38,406 nucleotides of DNA. It comes from Pseudomonadota bacterium. Lineage in GTDB: Bacteria > Pseudomonadota > Gammaproteobacteria > Xanthomonadales > Rhodanobacteraceae. Below are positions 1 to 8,319 of the stretch, piece after piece. The notes beneath the pieces are model-generated. The model saw only the letters and a list, made by a program, of their open reading frames with translations. It did no database searches and was not told the origin of the DNA. The DNA is taken from positions 1-38,406 of the forward strand of contig JAFEFQ010000003.1 in the NCBI GenBank assembly GCA_018240505.1, written 5' to 3'. Positions within the stretch are counted from its first letter, which is position 1; every line of letters begins with the position of its first letter. The translations under genes were made by a program, and so were the position numbers.

Positions 1-963
1 CGAGCCGGTCGCGATCGCGGCGGGCTTGTCCGTGCCGTCCGTCGTCGCGCCGCCGCTTCTTGCGCTGCCCTCGACGGCCGGCTGGACGTTGGCTACTCCA
101 GCGAGCTCCTTCGGCGCGGCCTGCACGTCGCCGACGGTGACCACGGGGCGGTATTCCTTCTTGATCTGCTCGGCGCGCGCCTTCGCCTCGCTGATGCGCG
201 TGGTCGTGACCGGATGGTCCATCAGCAGCGCGGGGATGTCGTTTTCGTCGAAGCCCGGGCGCAGCGCGCGCTGCATGCGCTCGAAGAATCCGGCCATCGC
301 GTCGGGGTCGAAGCCGGCCTTGGCCAGCGTGGCGATGCCGACGCGATCGGCCTCGGCCTCGTCGGCGCGGGTGAAGTTGATGCGCATCTGCTCGGCCAGG
401 CCCTGCACGGTTGCGAGCGCGCCGATGTCCGAATTGCCGGTGCTGTACGGGCTCGATTTCGACGCCGCGACGACGGCGAGGAGCATGCCGGCCAGCATCA
501 GCGGCGTCATCTTCTGCTCGGCCTCGACCGCGCGGATCAGATGGTTCTGGGTGACGTGCGAGACTTCGTGCGCGAGCACGGCGGCGAGCTCGCCTTCCGT
601 ATCGCTGGTCGTGATCAGGCCCGCGTTCACGCCGACGAAGCCGCCAGGCAGGGCGAACGCGTTGATCTCGTTGTCGCGCACGATGAAGAACGTGAACGGC
701 TGGTCCGGCTGCGGGCTGTAGGAGACGAGCTTGTAGCCGAGCGTGTTCAGATAGTCCGCGAGAAGCGCGTCGTCGAGCACCGCGCTCTGGTTGCGCAGCT
801 CGTGCAGCACGTAGAAACCGTACTGGCGCTGTTCTTCGGGCGAGGCGATCTTGCCGGCCGAGCTGCCGAGGTTGGGCAGGCGCGTGTCGGCGGCGTAGCC
901 GTGGCTGGTCAGCACCGCGAGCGCGGCGACGAGAAGGGCGGGAAGGAGATGCCTGATGGACAT
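1..963 (-). CDS. bepA: M48 family periplasmic metalloprotease (BepA/YfgC-like), 3' end outside window
   Basis: Partial gene: 321 codons are visible from the ATG at 963, and the reading frame runs off the left edge with no stop. The first ~25 residues look like a Sec signal peptide (hydrophobic run ending HGYAA), so the protein should act in the periplasm. The zinc-protease motif HEVSH lies at about residues 132-136, and a later ADEAEAD segment fits the third ligand of M48 peptidases. Family members such as E. coli BepA cut or help assemble outer-membrane proteins such as LptD. The C-terminal TPR part typical of BepA would lie outside the window, so a shorter LoiP-type M48 protein is not excluded; the linker after the protease domain is Ala/Gly/Thr-rich. 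No strong Shine-Dalgarno is seen before the ATG. The gene is divergent from grxC. Confidence 0.85.
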   Translation of the reverse strand, partial: MSIRHLLPALLVAALAVLTSHGYAADTRLPNLGSSAGKIASPEEQRQYGFYVLHELRNQSAVLDDALLADYLNTLGYKLVSYSPQPDQPFTFFIVRDNEINAFALPGGFVGVNAGLITTSDTEGELAAVLAHEVSHVTQNHLIRAVEAEQKMTPLMLAGMLLAVVAASKSSPYSTGNSDIGALATVQGLAEQMRINFTRADEAEADRVGIATLAKAGFDPDAMAGFFERMQRALRPGFDENDIPALLMDHPVTTTRISEAKARAEQIKKEYRPVVTVGDVQAAPKELAGVANVQPAVEGSARSGGATTDGTDKPAAIATGS

Positions 964-1152
964 GGAGGTGACGCGAGATCGACGGGAAAACCTTGGATTA
1001 CCTTACTCCTGCAAAGGTTCCGCATCCACTGTTTGCAGCGCGCCAGGCGTGCCACGCTCAGACGGCGTTCAAGCGTGCGTGGCTCTGGAAATCCGCCTGC
1101 GCAGCCCCCACACTGGCGACGAAGCGCGTTGCGCACGAAGGAAAACCGCAAG

Positions 1153-1419
1153 ATGGGCACCAAAGTCGAAATTTTCACCGGCGCGAATTGCGCCTACTGT
1201 GTCGCCGCGAAGAACCTGCTCAAGAGCAAGGGCCTCGATTACGAGGAGTTCCGCATCGATCAGGATCCGGCGCGCCTGCAGGAAATGCTCAGCCGCTCGG
1301 CCAACCGGCGCACCGTGCCGCAGATATTCATCAACGGCGAGCACGTCGGCGGTTTCGACGAACTCGCCGCGGCCGAGCGCAGCGGCAAGCTTGCGCAACT
1401 CATCGGGATTCCGGCATGA
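1153..1419 (+). CDS. grxC: Glutaredoxin 3 (class I dithiol/monothiol glutaredoxin)
   Basis: An 88-residue protein with a complete thioredoxin-like glutaredoxin fold. The active site reads CAYC near residue 13-16 (E. coli Grx3 has CPYC), and the glutathione-binding TVPQIFI and GG[FY]DE motifs follow. It would reduce disulfides and glutathione mixed disulfides in the cytoplasm. The ATG at 1153 is preceded by an AAGGA about 10 nt upstream. A longer frame extends upstream but adds only compositionally biased sequence antisense to bepA, so it was not used. The stop codon overlaps the next gene's start by four bases (ATGA), which implies translational coupling with an AhpD-like protein. Confidence 0.95.
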   Translation: MGTKVEIFTGANCAYCVAAKNLLKSKGLDYEEFRIDQDPARLQEMLSRSANRRTVPQIFINGEHVGGFDELAAAERSGKLAQLIGIPA

Positions 1420-1850
1420 ACGCGCGCAAGCCGCCGTCGAAGGCCGTCGCCACGCCGAGAAAAGCGGCGAAAAGCGCGTCGGTAAAAACCGCGGCGACCG
1501 CAAAGGACCGGGTCAAGGAATTCACCGAGTTCCGCAAGCGCATGAACGAGCGCATCCTCGAGCACGACAATCAGGTCGTGCGGCGCTTCTTCGCGCTCGA
1601 CACGCAGACCTACAGGGACGGCGCGCTGAACCTGAAGACCAAGGAACTGCTCGGCCTCGTCGCATCGCTGGTCCTGCGCTGCGACGATTGCATCAGCTAC
1701 CACATCGCGCAGTGTCGCGAGGCTGGGGTGAACCGCGACGAATTCTTCGAGGCGTTCAGCGTCGGCCTCGTCGTCGGCGGATCGATCGTCATTCCGCACC
1801 TGCGTCGCGCGGTCGACTTCCTCGATCGACATGAAGCCATGCCGGCATAG
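1416..1850 (+). CDS. Carboxymuconolactone decarboxylase (AhpD-like) family protein
   Basis: A 144-residue protein. Residues 1-30 are a Lys/Ala-rich extension of low complexity, and the remainder is a helical AhpD/CMD-like domain. The family signature is visible as LRCDDCISYH: Cys89 and Cys92 form a CxxC with His96, as in AhpD-type alkylhydroperoxidases, which use this pair for thiol-disulfide chemistry. The true substrate cannot be read from sequence, since the family includes decarboxylases and peroxidases. It overlaps the grxC stop codon by 4 nt, so the two proteins are probably made together and may share a redox role; that link is inference. A hairpin overlaps the stop codon. Confidence 0.85.
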   Translation: MNARKPPSKAVATPRKAAKSASVKTAATAKDRVKEFTEFRKRMNERILEHDNQVVRRFFALDTQTYRDGALNLKTKELLGLVASLVLRCDDCISYHIAQCREAGVNRDEFFEAFSVGLVVGGSIVIPHLRRAVDFLDRHEAMPA

Positions 1851-1876
1851 CCGGCATTCGCTTTATCTTCGCTTTT
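1839..1876 (+). terminator. Possible terminator overlapping the stop codon of the AhpD-like gene
   Basis: An 8-bp perfect stem (ATGCCGGC/GCCGGCAT, 1839-1846 and 1850-1857) with loop ATA contains the TAG stop and is followed by a T-rich but interrupted tract (CTTTATCTTCGCTTTTT). The T run is not directly next to the stem, so efficiency is doubtful. Confidence 0.4.
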
Positions 1877-1925
1877 TCTCCATCTCGCGATCGACTCCGA
1901 CCCTCGGCTCGAAGCCGCCGTGCGT

Positions 1926-1931
1926 CTATAA
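1926..1931 (+). promoter_or_regulatory. -10 element for isocitrate dehydrogenase
   Basis: A perfect TATAAT hexamer lies 31 nt before the ATG at 1963, giving a predicted leader of roughly 25 nt. No convincing -35 hexamer is seen at 16-18 bp spacing, so the call rests on the -10 alone. Confidence 0.5.
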
Positions 1932-1962
1932 TGCGCGGTCCCCACACGCCCCGAGTAATTTC

Positions 1963-2970
1963 ATGACCACGACTATTGCGGTGATCCCCGGCGACGGCAT
2001 CGGCCCGGAGATCATGCAGGCCACCTTGCGCGTGATCGACGCGCTCGGCCTCGATCTCAAGTATGACTTCGTCGAAGCCGGCCTCGCCGCGCAGAACAAG
2101 TTCGGTGATCTGCTGCCGCAGGCCACGCTCGACGCGATCGCCAGCCACAAGGTCGCGCTGAAAAGCCCGCTGACCACGCCGGTCGGCGAGGGCTTCACCT
2201 CGATCAACGTCGCCCTGCGCAAGAAATTCGACCTGTACGCGAATGTGCGTCCGGCGATCTCGTTTCCCGGTACCAAGTCGCGCTACGAGAACATCGACCT
2301 GCTCACCGTGCGCGAGAACACCGAGGGCGCCTACATCGGCGAAGGCCAGCAGGTGTCGGCCGACGGCGAGACAGCAACGCTGACGCAGAAGATCACGCGC
2401 AAGGGCTCCGAGCGCATCGTGCGTTATGCCTTCGATCTGGCGCGCAGCGCCGGGCGCAAGAAAGTCACGATCGTGCACAAGGCGAACATCCTCAAGTCGA
2501 CTTCGGGACTGTTCCTCAAGGTCGCGCGCGAGGTGTCGGCGCAGTATCCCGAGATCGAGCACAACGAGATGATCGTCGACAACACCTGCATGCAGCTGGT
2601 GATGAATCCGTGGCAGTTCGACGTGATCGTGACGACGAACCTGTTCGGCGACATTCTTTCCGACCTGTGTGCGGGTCTGGTCGGCGGCCTCGGTCTCGCG
2701 CCCGGCGCGAACATCGGCGCCGACGCGGCGATTTTCGAGGCGGTGCACGGCTCCGCGCCGGACATCGCCGGCAAGGGCATCGCCAATCCCTGTGCGCTGC
2801 TGCTCGGCGCCTGCCAGATGCTCGGCCACCTCGGCTTCGAGGCCGAGGCGACCCGCGTGCGCGGCGCGATCCGCGCGACGATCGCGGCCAAGGATCGCGT
2901 CACCCCCGACCTCGGCGGCAGCGGCACGACCGACAGTTTCGCCGATGCGCTGATCGAACGCCTGCGCTGA
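1963..2970 (+). CDS. icd: Isocitrate dehydrogenase, short (IMDH-like, probably NAD-dependent) type
   Basis: A 335-residue member of the isocitrate/isopropylmalate dehydrogenase family. It opens with IAVIPGDGIGPEI and carries the substrate-binding TVRENTEG, the KANILK stretch, the metal-binding FGDILSDL segment, and the nucleotide-loop region EAVHGSAPDIAGKGIANP. It converts isocitrate to 2-oxoglutarate and CO2 in the TCA cycle. Its length (about 335 rather than 416 residues) matches the short NAD-linked enzymes reported from xanthomonads and methanotrophs rather than E. coli NADP-Icd. Cofactor preference is inferred from that subfamily. LeuB is less likely because this gene has no leuCD neighbours and carries the ENTEGAY and IANP motifs. 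It stands as a single transcription unit: promoter-like TATAAT upstream, strong terminator downstream. Confidence 0.9.
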   Translation: MTTTIAVIPGDGIGPEIMQATLRVIDALGLDLKYDFVEAGLAAQNKFGDLLPQATLDAIASHKVALKSPLTTPVGEGFTSINVALRKKFDLYANVRPAISFPGTKSRYENIDLLTVRENTEGAYIGEGQQVSADGETATLTQKITRKGSERIVRYAFDLARSAGRKKVTIVHKANILKSTSGLFLKVAREVSAQYPEIEHNEMIVDNTCMQLVMNPWQFDVIVTTNLFGDILSDLCAGLVGGLGLAPGANIGADAAIFEAVHGSAPDIAGKGIANPCALLLGACQMLGHLGFEAEATRVRGAIRATIAAKDRVTPDLGGSGTTDSFADALIERLR

Positions 2971-3040
2971 GCAATCGCTGCGATCGCACGCTGATCGCGA
3001 AACGCGAAAAGGTGGCTATCCAGGGCCGCGTTCCAAAAGA

Positions 3041-3066
3041 AAGCCCGGCGTGAAGCCGGGCTTTTT
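3041..3066 (+). terminator. Rho-independent terminator after icd
   Basis: The stem AGCCCGGC (3042-3049) pairs with GCCGGGCT (3055-3062) around a GTGAA loop and is followed by a run of Ts to 3066. An A-rich flank on the left (AAAAGAAA) could let it also work for the convergent minus-strand gene ending at 3086. Confidence 0.9.
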
Positions 3067-3085
3067 GTGTGCGAACGCAGGCGGA

Positions 3086-5542
3086 TCAGGGCTGTTGCGC
3101 GACGCCTAGGTTGTAGATCTGTACGTTGTTGCGGTCAAACGAGCCGCCGGGCAGATTCGCATGGATCGATACCGTGCTCGGCGTGCCGAAGTTCAACGTG
3201 ATCGTGCCGATCTGCTGTGGATTCTGCGGCTTCGGCGCGCAAGCGCGGCAGTAGCCCGCAGCATTCTGATACAGCGGTATGGGTTGGCCGTTGACGAACG
3301 GCTGATCGCCCGTGTTGGCAACGGCCCAGACCGGCTTGCCGCTGGCGTCGCCGAAATAGAAGTCGAGCGCGACCTGATTGTAGCTGCCGCGGTTCACGTC
3401 GAGCACCGAGAAACCCCAGCCCGAGTCATCCCGACCGCCGTAGTAGAGGCCGCCGAAATCGGGCGAGGCGTTCTGCGCGAGGTTGGTCAGCGGCTGGATG
3501 CACCAGTCGCCTTGTTCGAGCGTCTTGGGCGGGCTGCTCTGGTCGACGAACTTCCAGCTGAGCACGCCGAGCAGGAGGCCCGCCTTGACGTCGGCGCTGC
3601 GGTCGAGGGCGCGGCAGGCCGGCGAGTTCGCGGCCTGGTTGAAGTCGACGACGATGCTGCCACCGGTGAACGCGACCGGCGTCGCCTTCTTGGCCACCGG
3701 GTCGTATTGCATGCGCACGAGCGTGCTGCCGTCCTGGCCGATGATGATCGGGACGTAGACGCCGTCGACGACGTGGCCCTGCGACTGGAAAATCTCGATC
3801 GCGCCGGTCTGATCGTAGGTGTAGAAGATCAGGAAGTAGTTGTCGCCGAGTTCGTCGTGGCCGACGAAGCGGAAGTCGAGGCCGTGGCCGCTGTGTGCGC
3901 GGTCGTACCAGATCCCGGTGAACGGCCTGGCGAACGTGGCCGCGGGCGCCGGCGCGGTGGACCAGCCCATCGCCGCGAGCATCGGTGCGGCAAGGCCCAT
4001 CGTGCGCACCTGGTTGGCGTTGTAGTACGCGTTCATCAGGTCGCCCTGTTGCACGGTATGCGACAGCGTCGAGCCCACCGAGGTACTGCAGGTCGTCGTC
4101 TTGGTCAGGTCGCAGGGCGCGTACAGGCTCGGGAAATTGCCCGGCGTCGCGACGCCTTTCAACTGGTTTGCGTCCGAATTCACCGCGAGCGGATCGGACC
4201 AGCGCAGCAAGGTCGGCGCGAAACGCGTGCCGGTGCTGGACGTGGTGACGGTGTTGCCCGAGGTCATCGCCGTGGCGCGCGCCTGATTGTTCGGCTGGCT
4301 GTTCACCTCGTAACCGAAGAACGGCGTGTAGCTTTGGTCGCTGCCGACGTTGACGACGCTGTCGCCGAAGATGTCGTCCCAGGGACCCAGATCGTAGTTC
4401 TGGTAGGTGACCGTCGTCGCGCCGTTGGTGATCCCGGCGCGCGCGCCGATCGGCCCGGCGCTCGGATCGGTGTTGGCGAGGCCGAGGAAGCCGAGGCCAT
4501 GCGTGATCTCGTGCATCGCGATCGCGATGAAATCGGACGAGTTCGAGTTGGGGTCCGGTGTGTAGCCGAAATAGAACGGGCTGCCGCCGAGCACGCCCGA
4601 AGAGCCGATGTCGGAATTGAACGTGATTTCGACCACGTTGCCGTAGCTCTGGTCCGCGCTGCTGCAGTCGCCGCCGAGTGCGCCGCAGGGGCTGGTGCCG
4701 CCCATGCGCGCGATCTGCGTGTTCGTGTACCAGGTATATTTTTTCGCCAGCCACGGCATCGCAAAATCCGTGTCGCTGAACGCCAGGCTGGTCGAGGACG
4801 CATGCGCAAGCGTCGCGCGCGTGGCCGTGCCGCCCATCGGCGCCCAGCAGGCGTGCACGGTGATCGGCACCGGGCTGTTGAGTTGCGCGGCGAGCTGCTG
4901 CACGGCGTACTGCAGCGCGTACTTGCGCTGGTCGCCGAGCGTCGTGCCCGGATTACCGGTAGCGACCGTGGCCGGAGTCGTGTCGGACCAAGGCGCGATG
5001 TCGCAGTTCTGGGTCGCATCGCTGGCGTTGGTGCTGGAATGGCCGAAGTCGAGCGTGAAGTTCGCGCTCGACACCGTCGCCGACGGGGTGGCGGTCAGCG
5101 TCGCCGTGGCGCTCGAGTTCGAGCCGTTGATCACGGTGATGTACCAGCGCCCGGCGGTCAGCGGGATCGTGCTCGCATTGGTGACCACGATCGATTCGTT
5201 CGACGAGGCACTCATCGAATGGTACTGCGCGTAACGCTGGATCATGTCGTAGCTCAGGCACGGCGGCGCGCCCGCAGCGGTCGAGCAGTTGGCCGTATCG
5301 GGAAACGGCGAGCCATAACGCAGGAACAGATCCACGTCGCCGCCGCTGCCGGTCACGTTGACGGTGAGTTGCTTGGCGGAGGCGTCGACGTCTATGTAGG
5401 CGTTCGTGACCAGCGAATATGCACCAAAGGGGTCGATCCTCAAGGGCGTGCCGGGCGTCAGCGCCGTCATCGCGAATGCAGTCGGCGCAGTCAGCGTGGC
5501 AATGACGGCAGCGAATGCGAAAAGCGCTCTGCGCAGGCTCAT
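3086..5542 (-). CDS. Secreted metalloprotease-like protein with C-terminal GxWYxxxxSGxG modules
   Basis: An 818-residue exported protein. Residues 1-24 form a signal peptide. Residues ~40-150 resemble a bacterial pre-peptidase (PPC-type) beta-sandwich. Residues ~160-530 hold a metalloprotease-like domain with HEITHGLGF at 344-352 (H344, E345, H348). The metzincin-type third histidine expected at 354 is glycine, so the third zinc ligand is unknown. The C-terminal ~280 residues contain two related modules, starting GIWYDRAHSGHG (543-554) and GLYYGGRDDSGWG (698-710). A protein at 9390-11393 carries related modules. The start overlaps the stop of the upstream 94-residue exported protein by 4 nt, so the two are translationally coupled. 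Substrate and activity are not known. Confidence 0.8.
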   Translation of the reverse strand: MSLRRALFAFAAVIATLTAPTAFAMTALTPGTPLRIDPFGAYSLVTNAYIDVDASAKQLTVNVTGSGGDVDLFLRYGSPFPDTANCSTAAGAPPCLSYDMIQRYAQYHSMSASSNESIVVTNASTIPLTAGRWYITVINGSNSSATATLTATPSATVSSANFTLDFGHSSTNASDATQNCDIAPWSDTTPATVATGNPGTTLGDQRKYALQYAVQQLAAQLNSPVPITVHACWAPMGGTATRATLAHASSTSLAFSDTDFAMPWLAKKYTWYTNTQIARMGGTSPCGALGGDCSSADQSYGNVVEITFNSDIGSSGVLGGSPFYFGYTPDPNSNSSDFIAIAMHEITHGLGFLGLANTDPSAGPIGARAGITNGATTVTYQNYDLGPWDDIFGDSVVNVGSDQSYTPFFGYEVNSQPNNQARATAMTSGNTVTTSSTGTRFAPTLLRWSDPLAVNSDANQLKGVATPGNFPSLYAPCDLTKTTTCSTSVGSTLSHTVQQGDLMNAYYNANQVRTMGLAAPMLAAMGWSTAPAPAATFARPFTGIWYDRAHSGHGLDFRFVGHDELGDNYFLIFYTYDQTGAIEIFQSQGHVVDGVYVPIIIGQDGSTLVRMQYDPVAKKATPVAFTGGSIVVDFNQAANSPACRALDRSADVKAGLLLGVLSWKFVDQSSPPKTLEQGDWCIQPLTNLAQNASPDFGGLYYGGRDDSGWGFSVLDVNRGSYNQVALDFYFGDASGKPVWAVANTGDQPFVNGQPIPLYQNAAGYCRACAPKPQNPQQIGTITLNFGTPSTVSIHANLPGGSFDRNNVQIYNLGVAQQP

Positions 5543-5823
5543 TGCTGTGGCTCCGGCGAGATCGTTTTGATCGGCGCCCTGGCCGCGCGCGGATTCGGCT
5601 TTTCGATGCAGCCCACCTCGAGCGTGCCGTCGCTGTTGCGCGTCGCGATCGCGGCGGTGAGCTTCGGACTGGTGACGGCCTTGCCCGCGACCGCCGGCTT
5701 CGCCGCAATTTGCTCGCCGGGCGCCGCGGCCAGCGGTTGGGCTTGCAGCGTGATCGTGTCGGCCGCATGCGCGGCGCTCGCGCAGGCAGCCATGGCGGCA
5801 GTGAACAGCAGGGTCGTCCTCAT
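5539..5823 (-). CDS. Small exported protein coupled to the metalloprotease-like gene
   Basis: A 94-residue protein with a clear signal peptide (residues 1-20, ending AHA). The mature part is about 74 residues, rich in Ala, Pro and Lys, and ends in a segment reading RNSDGTLEVGCIEKP with a single cysteine. I do not recognise a defined family. The DGT/S-x-E-x-x-C pattern recalls short N-terminal segments of exported xanthomonad proteins, but that is only an impression. It is the first gene of a two-gene unit: its TGA overlaps the ATG of the 818-residue protein. A role as chaperone, inhibitor or detached pro-region of that protein is possible but not shown. Confidence 0.7.
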   Translation of the reverse strand: MRTTLLFTAAMAACASAAHAADTITLQAQPLAAAPGEQIAAKPAVAGKAVTSPKLTAAIATRNSDGTLEVGCIEKPNPRAARAPIKTISPEPQQ

Positions 5824-5923
5824 GGCAGGCTCCGTGGGTTCGATGGTGATTTCGACGCGGGGTTCGAGTCTTGCGCAGTCTGCATTACCCGGTCGTTAAC
5901 TGCGTCAAAACCGATTCCGATCG

Positions 5924-6724
5924 TCAGTGTGGCACGTCATGTTGCAGAATCCGTGAAGATCCGCGGCCGCGTCGTTGCGCGGCACGGAATGCGTCCTGCA
6001 GATAGTGCTCGGCGCGTTCCACCGCGGCGTGCAGCGACCAGCCGAGTGCCAGCCCGGCAGCCACGGCGGAGGCGAGCGTACAGCCGGTTCCGCGTACGGA
6101 GTAGTTGCGCCGGCCGTGGGTGAACTCGAGATCGCCTTCGCCTGCGCTGAGATAGTCGTGAACCTGCCTGCCGCCGAGATGGCCACCCTTGATCAGCACG
6201 GCTTGCGCGCCGAGCCCACGCAGATCCTCGGCGGCGGCGCGCGCCTCGGACCAGGTGCGGATCGGGCGCCCGAGCAGGGTCTCGGCTTCGGGCGTGTTCG
6301 GCGTCAACAGCCGTGCGAGCGGAAGCAGTTCGCGGCGCAGGACGGCAACGGCGCCGCGCGCGAGCAGGCGGTTGCCGCTGCTCGCCACGAGGACCGGATC
6401 GACGACGACGTTCGGCAGCCGATGCCGTCGCAGCCAGCGCGCGACGAGGCGCGTATTCGCCTCGTTGCCGAGCATGCCTACCTTCACCGCGGCGACGCGA
6501 AAATCGGCGAGAACCGCATCGAGCTGTGCAAGCAGCATGGATTGCGGCAACACCCGGATCGCAGTGATCGCCCGCGTGTTTTGCGCAGTGACGGCCGTTA
6601 TCGCGGTGAGCCCGTGCACGCCGTAGGCGGCGAAGGTCTTGAGGTCGGCCTGGATTCCGGCCGCCGAGCCCGAATCGGATCCCGCTATGCTCAGGACGCA
6701 GGGAGGTCGCGCAGTTCTACCCAT
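5924..6724 (-). CDS. thiD: Hydroxymethylpyrimidine/phosphomethylpyrimidine kinase
   Basis: A 266-residue ribokinase-fold enzyme. The N-terminal [22 protein letters not shown] matches the ThiD substrate loop (usually [16 protein letters not shown]), followed by [17 protein letters not shown]. The C-terminal [19 protein letters not shown] holds the anion hole and catalytic Asp/Cys region; here the position usually occupied by Asp reads C in GTGCTL, as is common in ThiD. It phosphorylates HMP and then HMP-P for thiamine pyrophosphate synthesis. It stands alone, without thiE or thiC nearby. No TPP riboswitch sequence is seen in the 180-nt upstream region, but a perfect 16-bp palindrome lies just before the start. 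No clear Shine-Dalgarno is present. Confidence 0.93.
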   Translation of the reverse strand: MGRTARPPCVLSIAGSDSGSAAGIQADLKTFAAYGVHGLTAITAVTAQNTRAITAIRVLPQSMLLAQLDAVLADFRVAAVKVGMLGNEANTRLVARWLRRHRLPNVVVDPVLVASSGNRLLARGAVAVLRRELLPLARLLTPNTPEAETLLGRPIRTWSEARAAAEDLRGLGAQAVLIKGGHLGGRQVHDYLSAGEGDLEFTHGRRNYSVRGTGCTLASAVAAGLALGWSLHAAVERAEHYLQDAFRAAQRRGRGSSRILQHDVPH

Positions 6725-6739
6725 GTGAAAAACCAGAGT

Positions 6740-6755
6740 GTTGCATTAATGCAAC
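6740..6755. promoter_or_regulatory. Perfect 16-bp palindrome, candidate operator before thiD
   Basis: GTTGCATTAATGCAAC is a perfect inverted repeat 15 nt upstream of the thiD ATG (minus strand). The predicted minus-strand -10 (TACAAT, plus 6758-6763) would place the transcription start inside it, a classic repressor position. The regulator is unknown. Confidence 0.5.
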
Positions 6756-6757
6756 GC

Positions 6758-6763
6758 ATTGTA
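6758..6763 (-). promoter_or_regulatory. Candidate -10 element for thiD
   Basis: On the minus strand the hexamer reads TACAAT (5/6 to consensus). No good -35 is seen 17 bp upstream, so an activator or a weak promoter is possible. The predicted leader is ~27 nt. Confidence 0.4.
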
Positions 6764-6905
6764 ATGTGCGCTGTTGCCCATTCCGCGCGTGGAACCTTGA
6801 GATATCGCGCTGGCGCCGGAAACCGGTGGTGAAAGATGTTAAGCGAGTCTTGACGAAGTGTGGTTTTTTTGCCAACATCCCTGCCTGATTCGGGGAGATC
6901 TGGAC

Positions 6906-8165
6906 GTGCGTCTGGACCATATGCAGCCAATGCCTATCAAGCAACGTCCGTTTGCCACGCTTGTTGGCGTGCTGTTGGCGTTGCCTGCCGCATTGTCGTT
7001 CGCTGCCCAGCCTGCCGGCAAGTTCAAGGATGTCGCCAACGCGGTACGCGCTTCGGCGCTCGAAGAGATGGCCATGTCGGGCGATCTCGTCGACAGCTGG
7101 AGCGACTATGCGTTGAGCACGCTGAAATCGAACTTCACCTGGGCGCGGGAGCCCGGTGAGGCGGTCGCGGAGGCGCCGACGATCTTCACCCGCACGCGCT
7201 CGAGCTGGGCGCGTACGCCGGTTTCGCGTTTCCCGGACACCTCGGTCGAAGACACCAAGCCGTTTCACGTGGCGCTGCAATCGACGCGGGTTTCGGATTC
7301 CCCGATCTACGCGGCGGCGACCGACGCGGGCAGCCTGTTGCCCGATATGTCTCCGGGCCTGCGGCGTACGATCGTCGCGCCATCGTTTACCCAGCCGGTC
7401 GAGAATTTCGGCTACTGGCGACTCTCCCTGATCCTCGCCTACCAGAAGTTCAGCCTGTTCGCGCCGCTGCAGGGTTCGCAGTCGGCGTTCGACGCCAATG
7501 GCTGGGCATGGGAGGAGAGCCAGGCTGCGCTGCGGCACAAGGAAAATTCCGCCGGTTTCGGCACGCGCCTCGATGCGGGCGGCCAGTTGGCGAAAGGTCT
7601 GGATTGGCGCGCCGGCTACCAGTCGCGCGTGTCAATGGACAATTTCTACACCTATCGCGGCATCTTCGGCCAGGCGGGCAGTTTCGATATTCCGCCGAGC
7701 GCCAATTTCGGCATGGATTGGACGCCCGCGCGCAATCTGCGGCTGAGTGCCGATTTCGAGCATGTGATGTATTCGCAGGTCGCGCCGTTCGCCGGCTACT
7801 CGCTGCCGTCGCAGTTCCAGCGCTACGTGTATCTTTCCAGCCGCGCGTTGGCGTGGGAAGACCTCGATGTTTATTCGGTCGCGGCGGCCTGGCGCAACGC
7901 GGCCATGGGAGAGTTCGCGTTGCGTTTCAGCTCGCGTGAACAACCGCTGCCGAATCTGCCGGTGCTGCAACGCTATCTGGAGCCGTATCTGGCGTCGCAC
8001 GACTGGGAGTTCGACTACGCGCGTGCGTTCGGCGGGCGATCGGTATTTCGTTTCCGCGCCGTCTATGCGCCGCTTCAGTTGCTCGGCATCCCGAGCTACA
8101 CGGCAGACGGCAACTTCGGCGCGAATCGGATGCGCTACGAAGCGTTGCTGACCACTTCGTTCTGA
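6906..8165 (+). CDS. Outer-membrane beta-barrel protein (FadL/OmpP1-like)
   Basis: About 419 residues. The GTG at 6906 is chosen as start because GGGGAG (6892-6897) sits 8 nt before it; ATGs at 6921 and 6930 lack such a site. A signal peptide follows (hydrophobic TLVGVLLALPAALSFA-A). The mature part contains alternating-polarity strands and ends in phenylalanine (LLTTSF), as outer-membrane barrels do. The stretch FGMDWTPARNLRLSADFEHV, followed by WEDLDVYSVAAAWR, resembles the FadL/OmpP1 pattern of periodic barrel strands. FadL proteins carry hydrophobic substrates across the outer membrane, but the ligand here is unknown and another barrel family is possible. A TTGACG at 6850 may be a -35 element with a weak -10 at 6873. 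Confidence 0.65.
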   Translation: MRLDHMQPMPIKQRPFATLVGVLLALPAALSFAAQPAGKFKDVANAVRASALEEMAMSGDLVDSWSDYALSTLKSNFTWAREPGEAVAEAPTIFTRTRSSWARTPVSRFPDTSVEDTKPFHVALQSTRVSDSPIYAAATDAGSLLPDMSPGLRRTIVAPSFTQPVENFGYWRLSLILAYQKFSLFAPLQGSQSAFDANGWAWEESQAALRHKENSAGFGTRLDAGGQLAKGLDWRAGYQSRVSMDNFYTYRGIFGQAGSFDIPPSANFGMDWTPARNLRLSADFEHVMYSQVAPFAGYSLPSQFQRYVYLSSRALAWEDLDVYSVAAAWRNAAMGEFALRFSSREQPLPNLPVLQRYLEPYLASHDWEFDYARAFGGRSVFRFRAVYAPLQLLGIPSYTADGNFGANRMRYEALLTTSF

Positions 8166-8219
8166 CGTCGCCGCGGGAAGCCGCGCGCAGACGCGTTTCC
8201 GGCGATCCAGGCTATCCGC

Positions 8220-8247
8220 TTGTTTTACCCCGTGATTGTGCTAGGCT
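8220..8247 (+). promoter_or_regulatory. Candidate sigma70 promoter for the 310-residue exported protein
   Basis: TTGTTT (8220-8225) and TAGGCT (8242-8247) are separated by 16 bp, about 70 nt before the ATG at 8320. Both hexamers are imperfect. Confidence 0.35.
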
Positions 8248-8319
8248 CACCGGGCCCGGGCGAGTGCGTGCTGCGGGCAGACGATTACCAAAACTACTAG
8301 AAACAAAAATCAAGGTCAG

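Noticed and set aside
3161..5899. A 912-codon open frame on the plus strand
   Set aside because: It is antisense to the 818-residue exported protein, is Arg-rich and lacks any domain pattern. Long antisense frames are common in high-GC genes.
6725..6905. TPP riboswitch before thiD
   Set aside because: No THI-box sequence such as CTGAGA is seen on either strand; only a palindrome and a -10-like hexamer are present.
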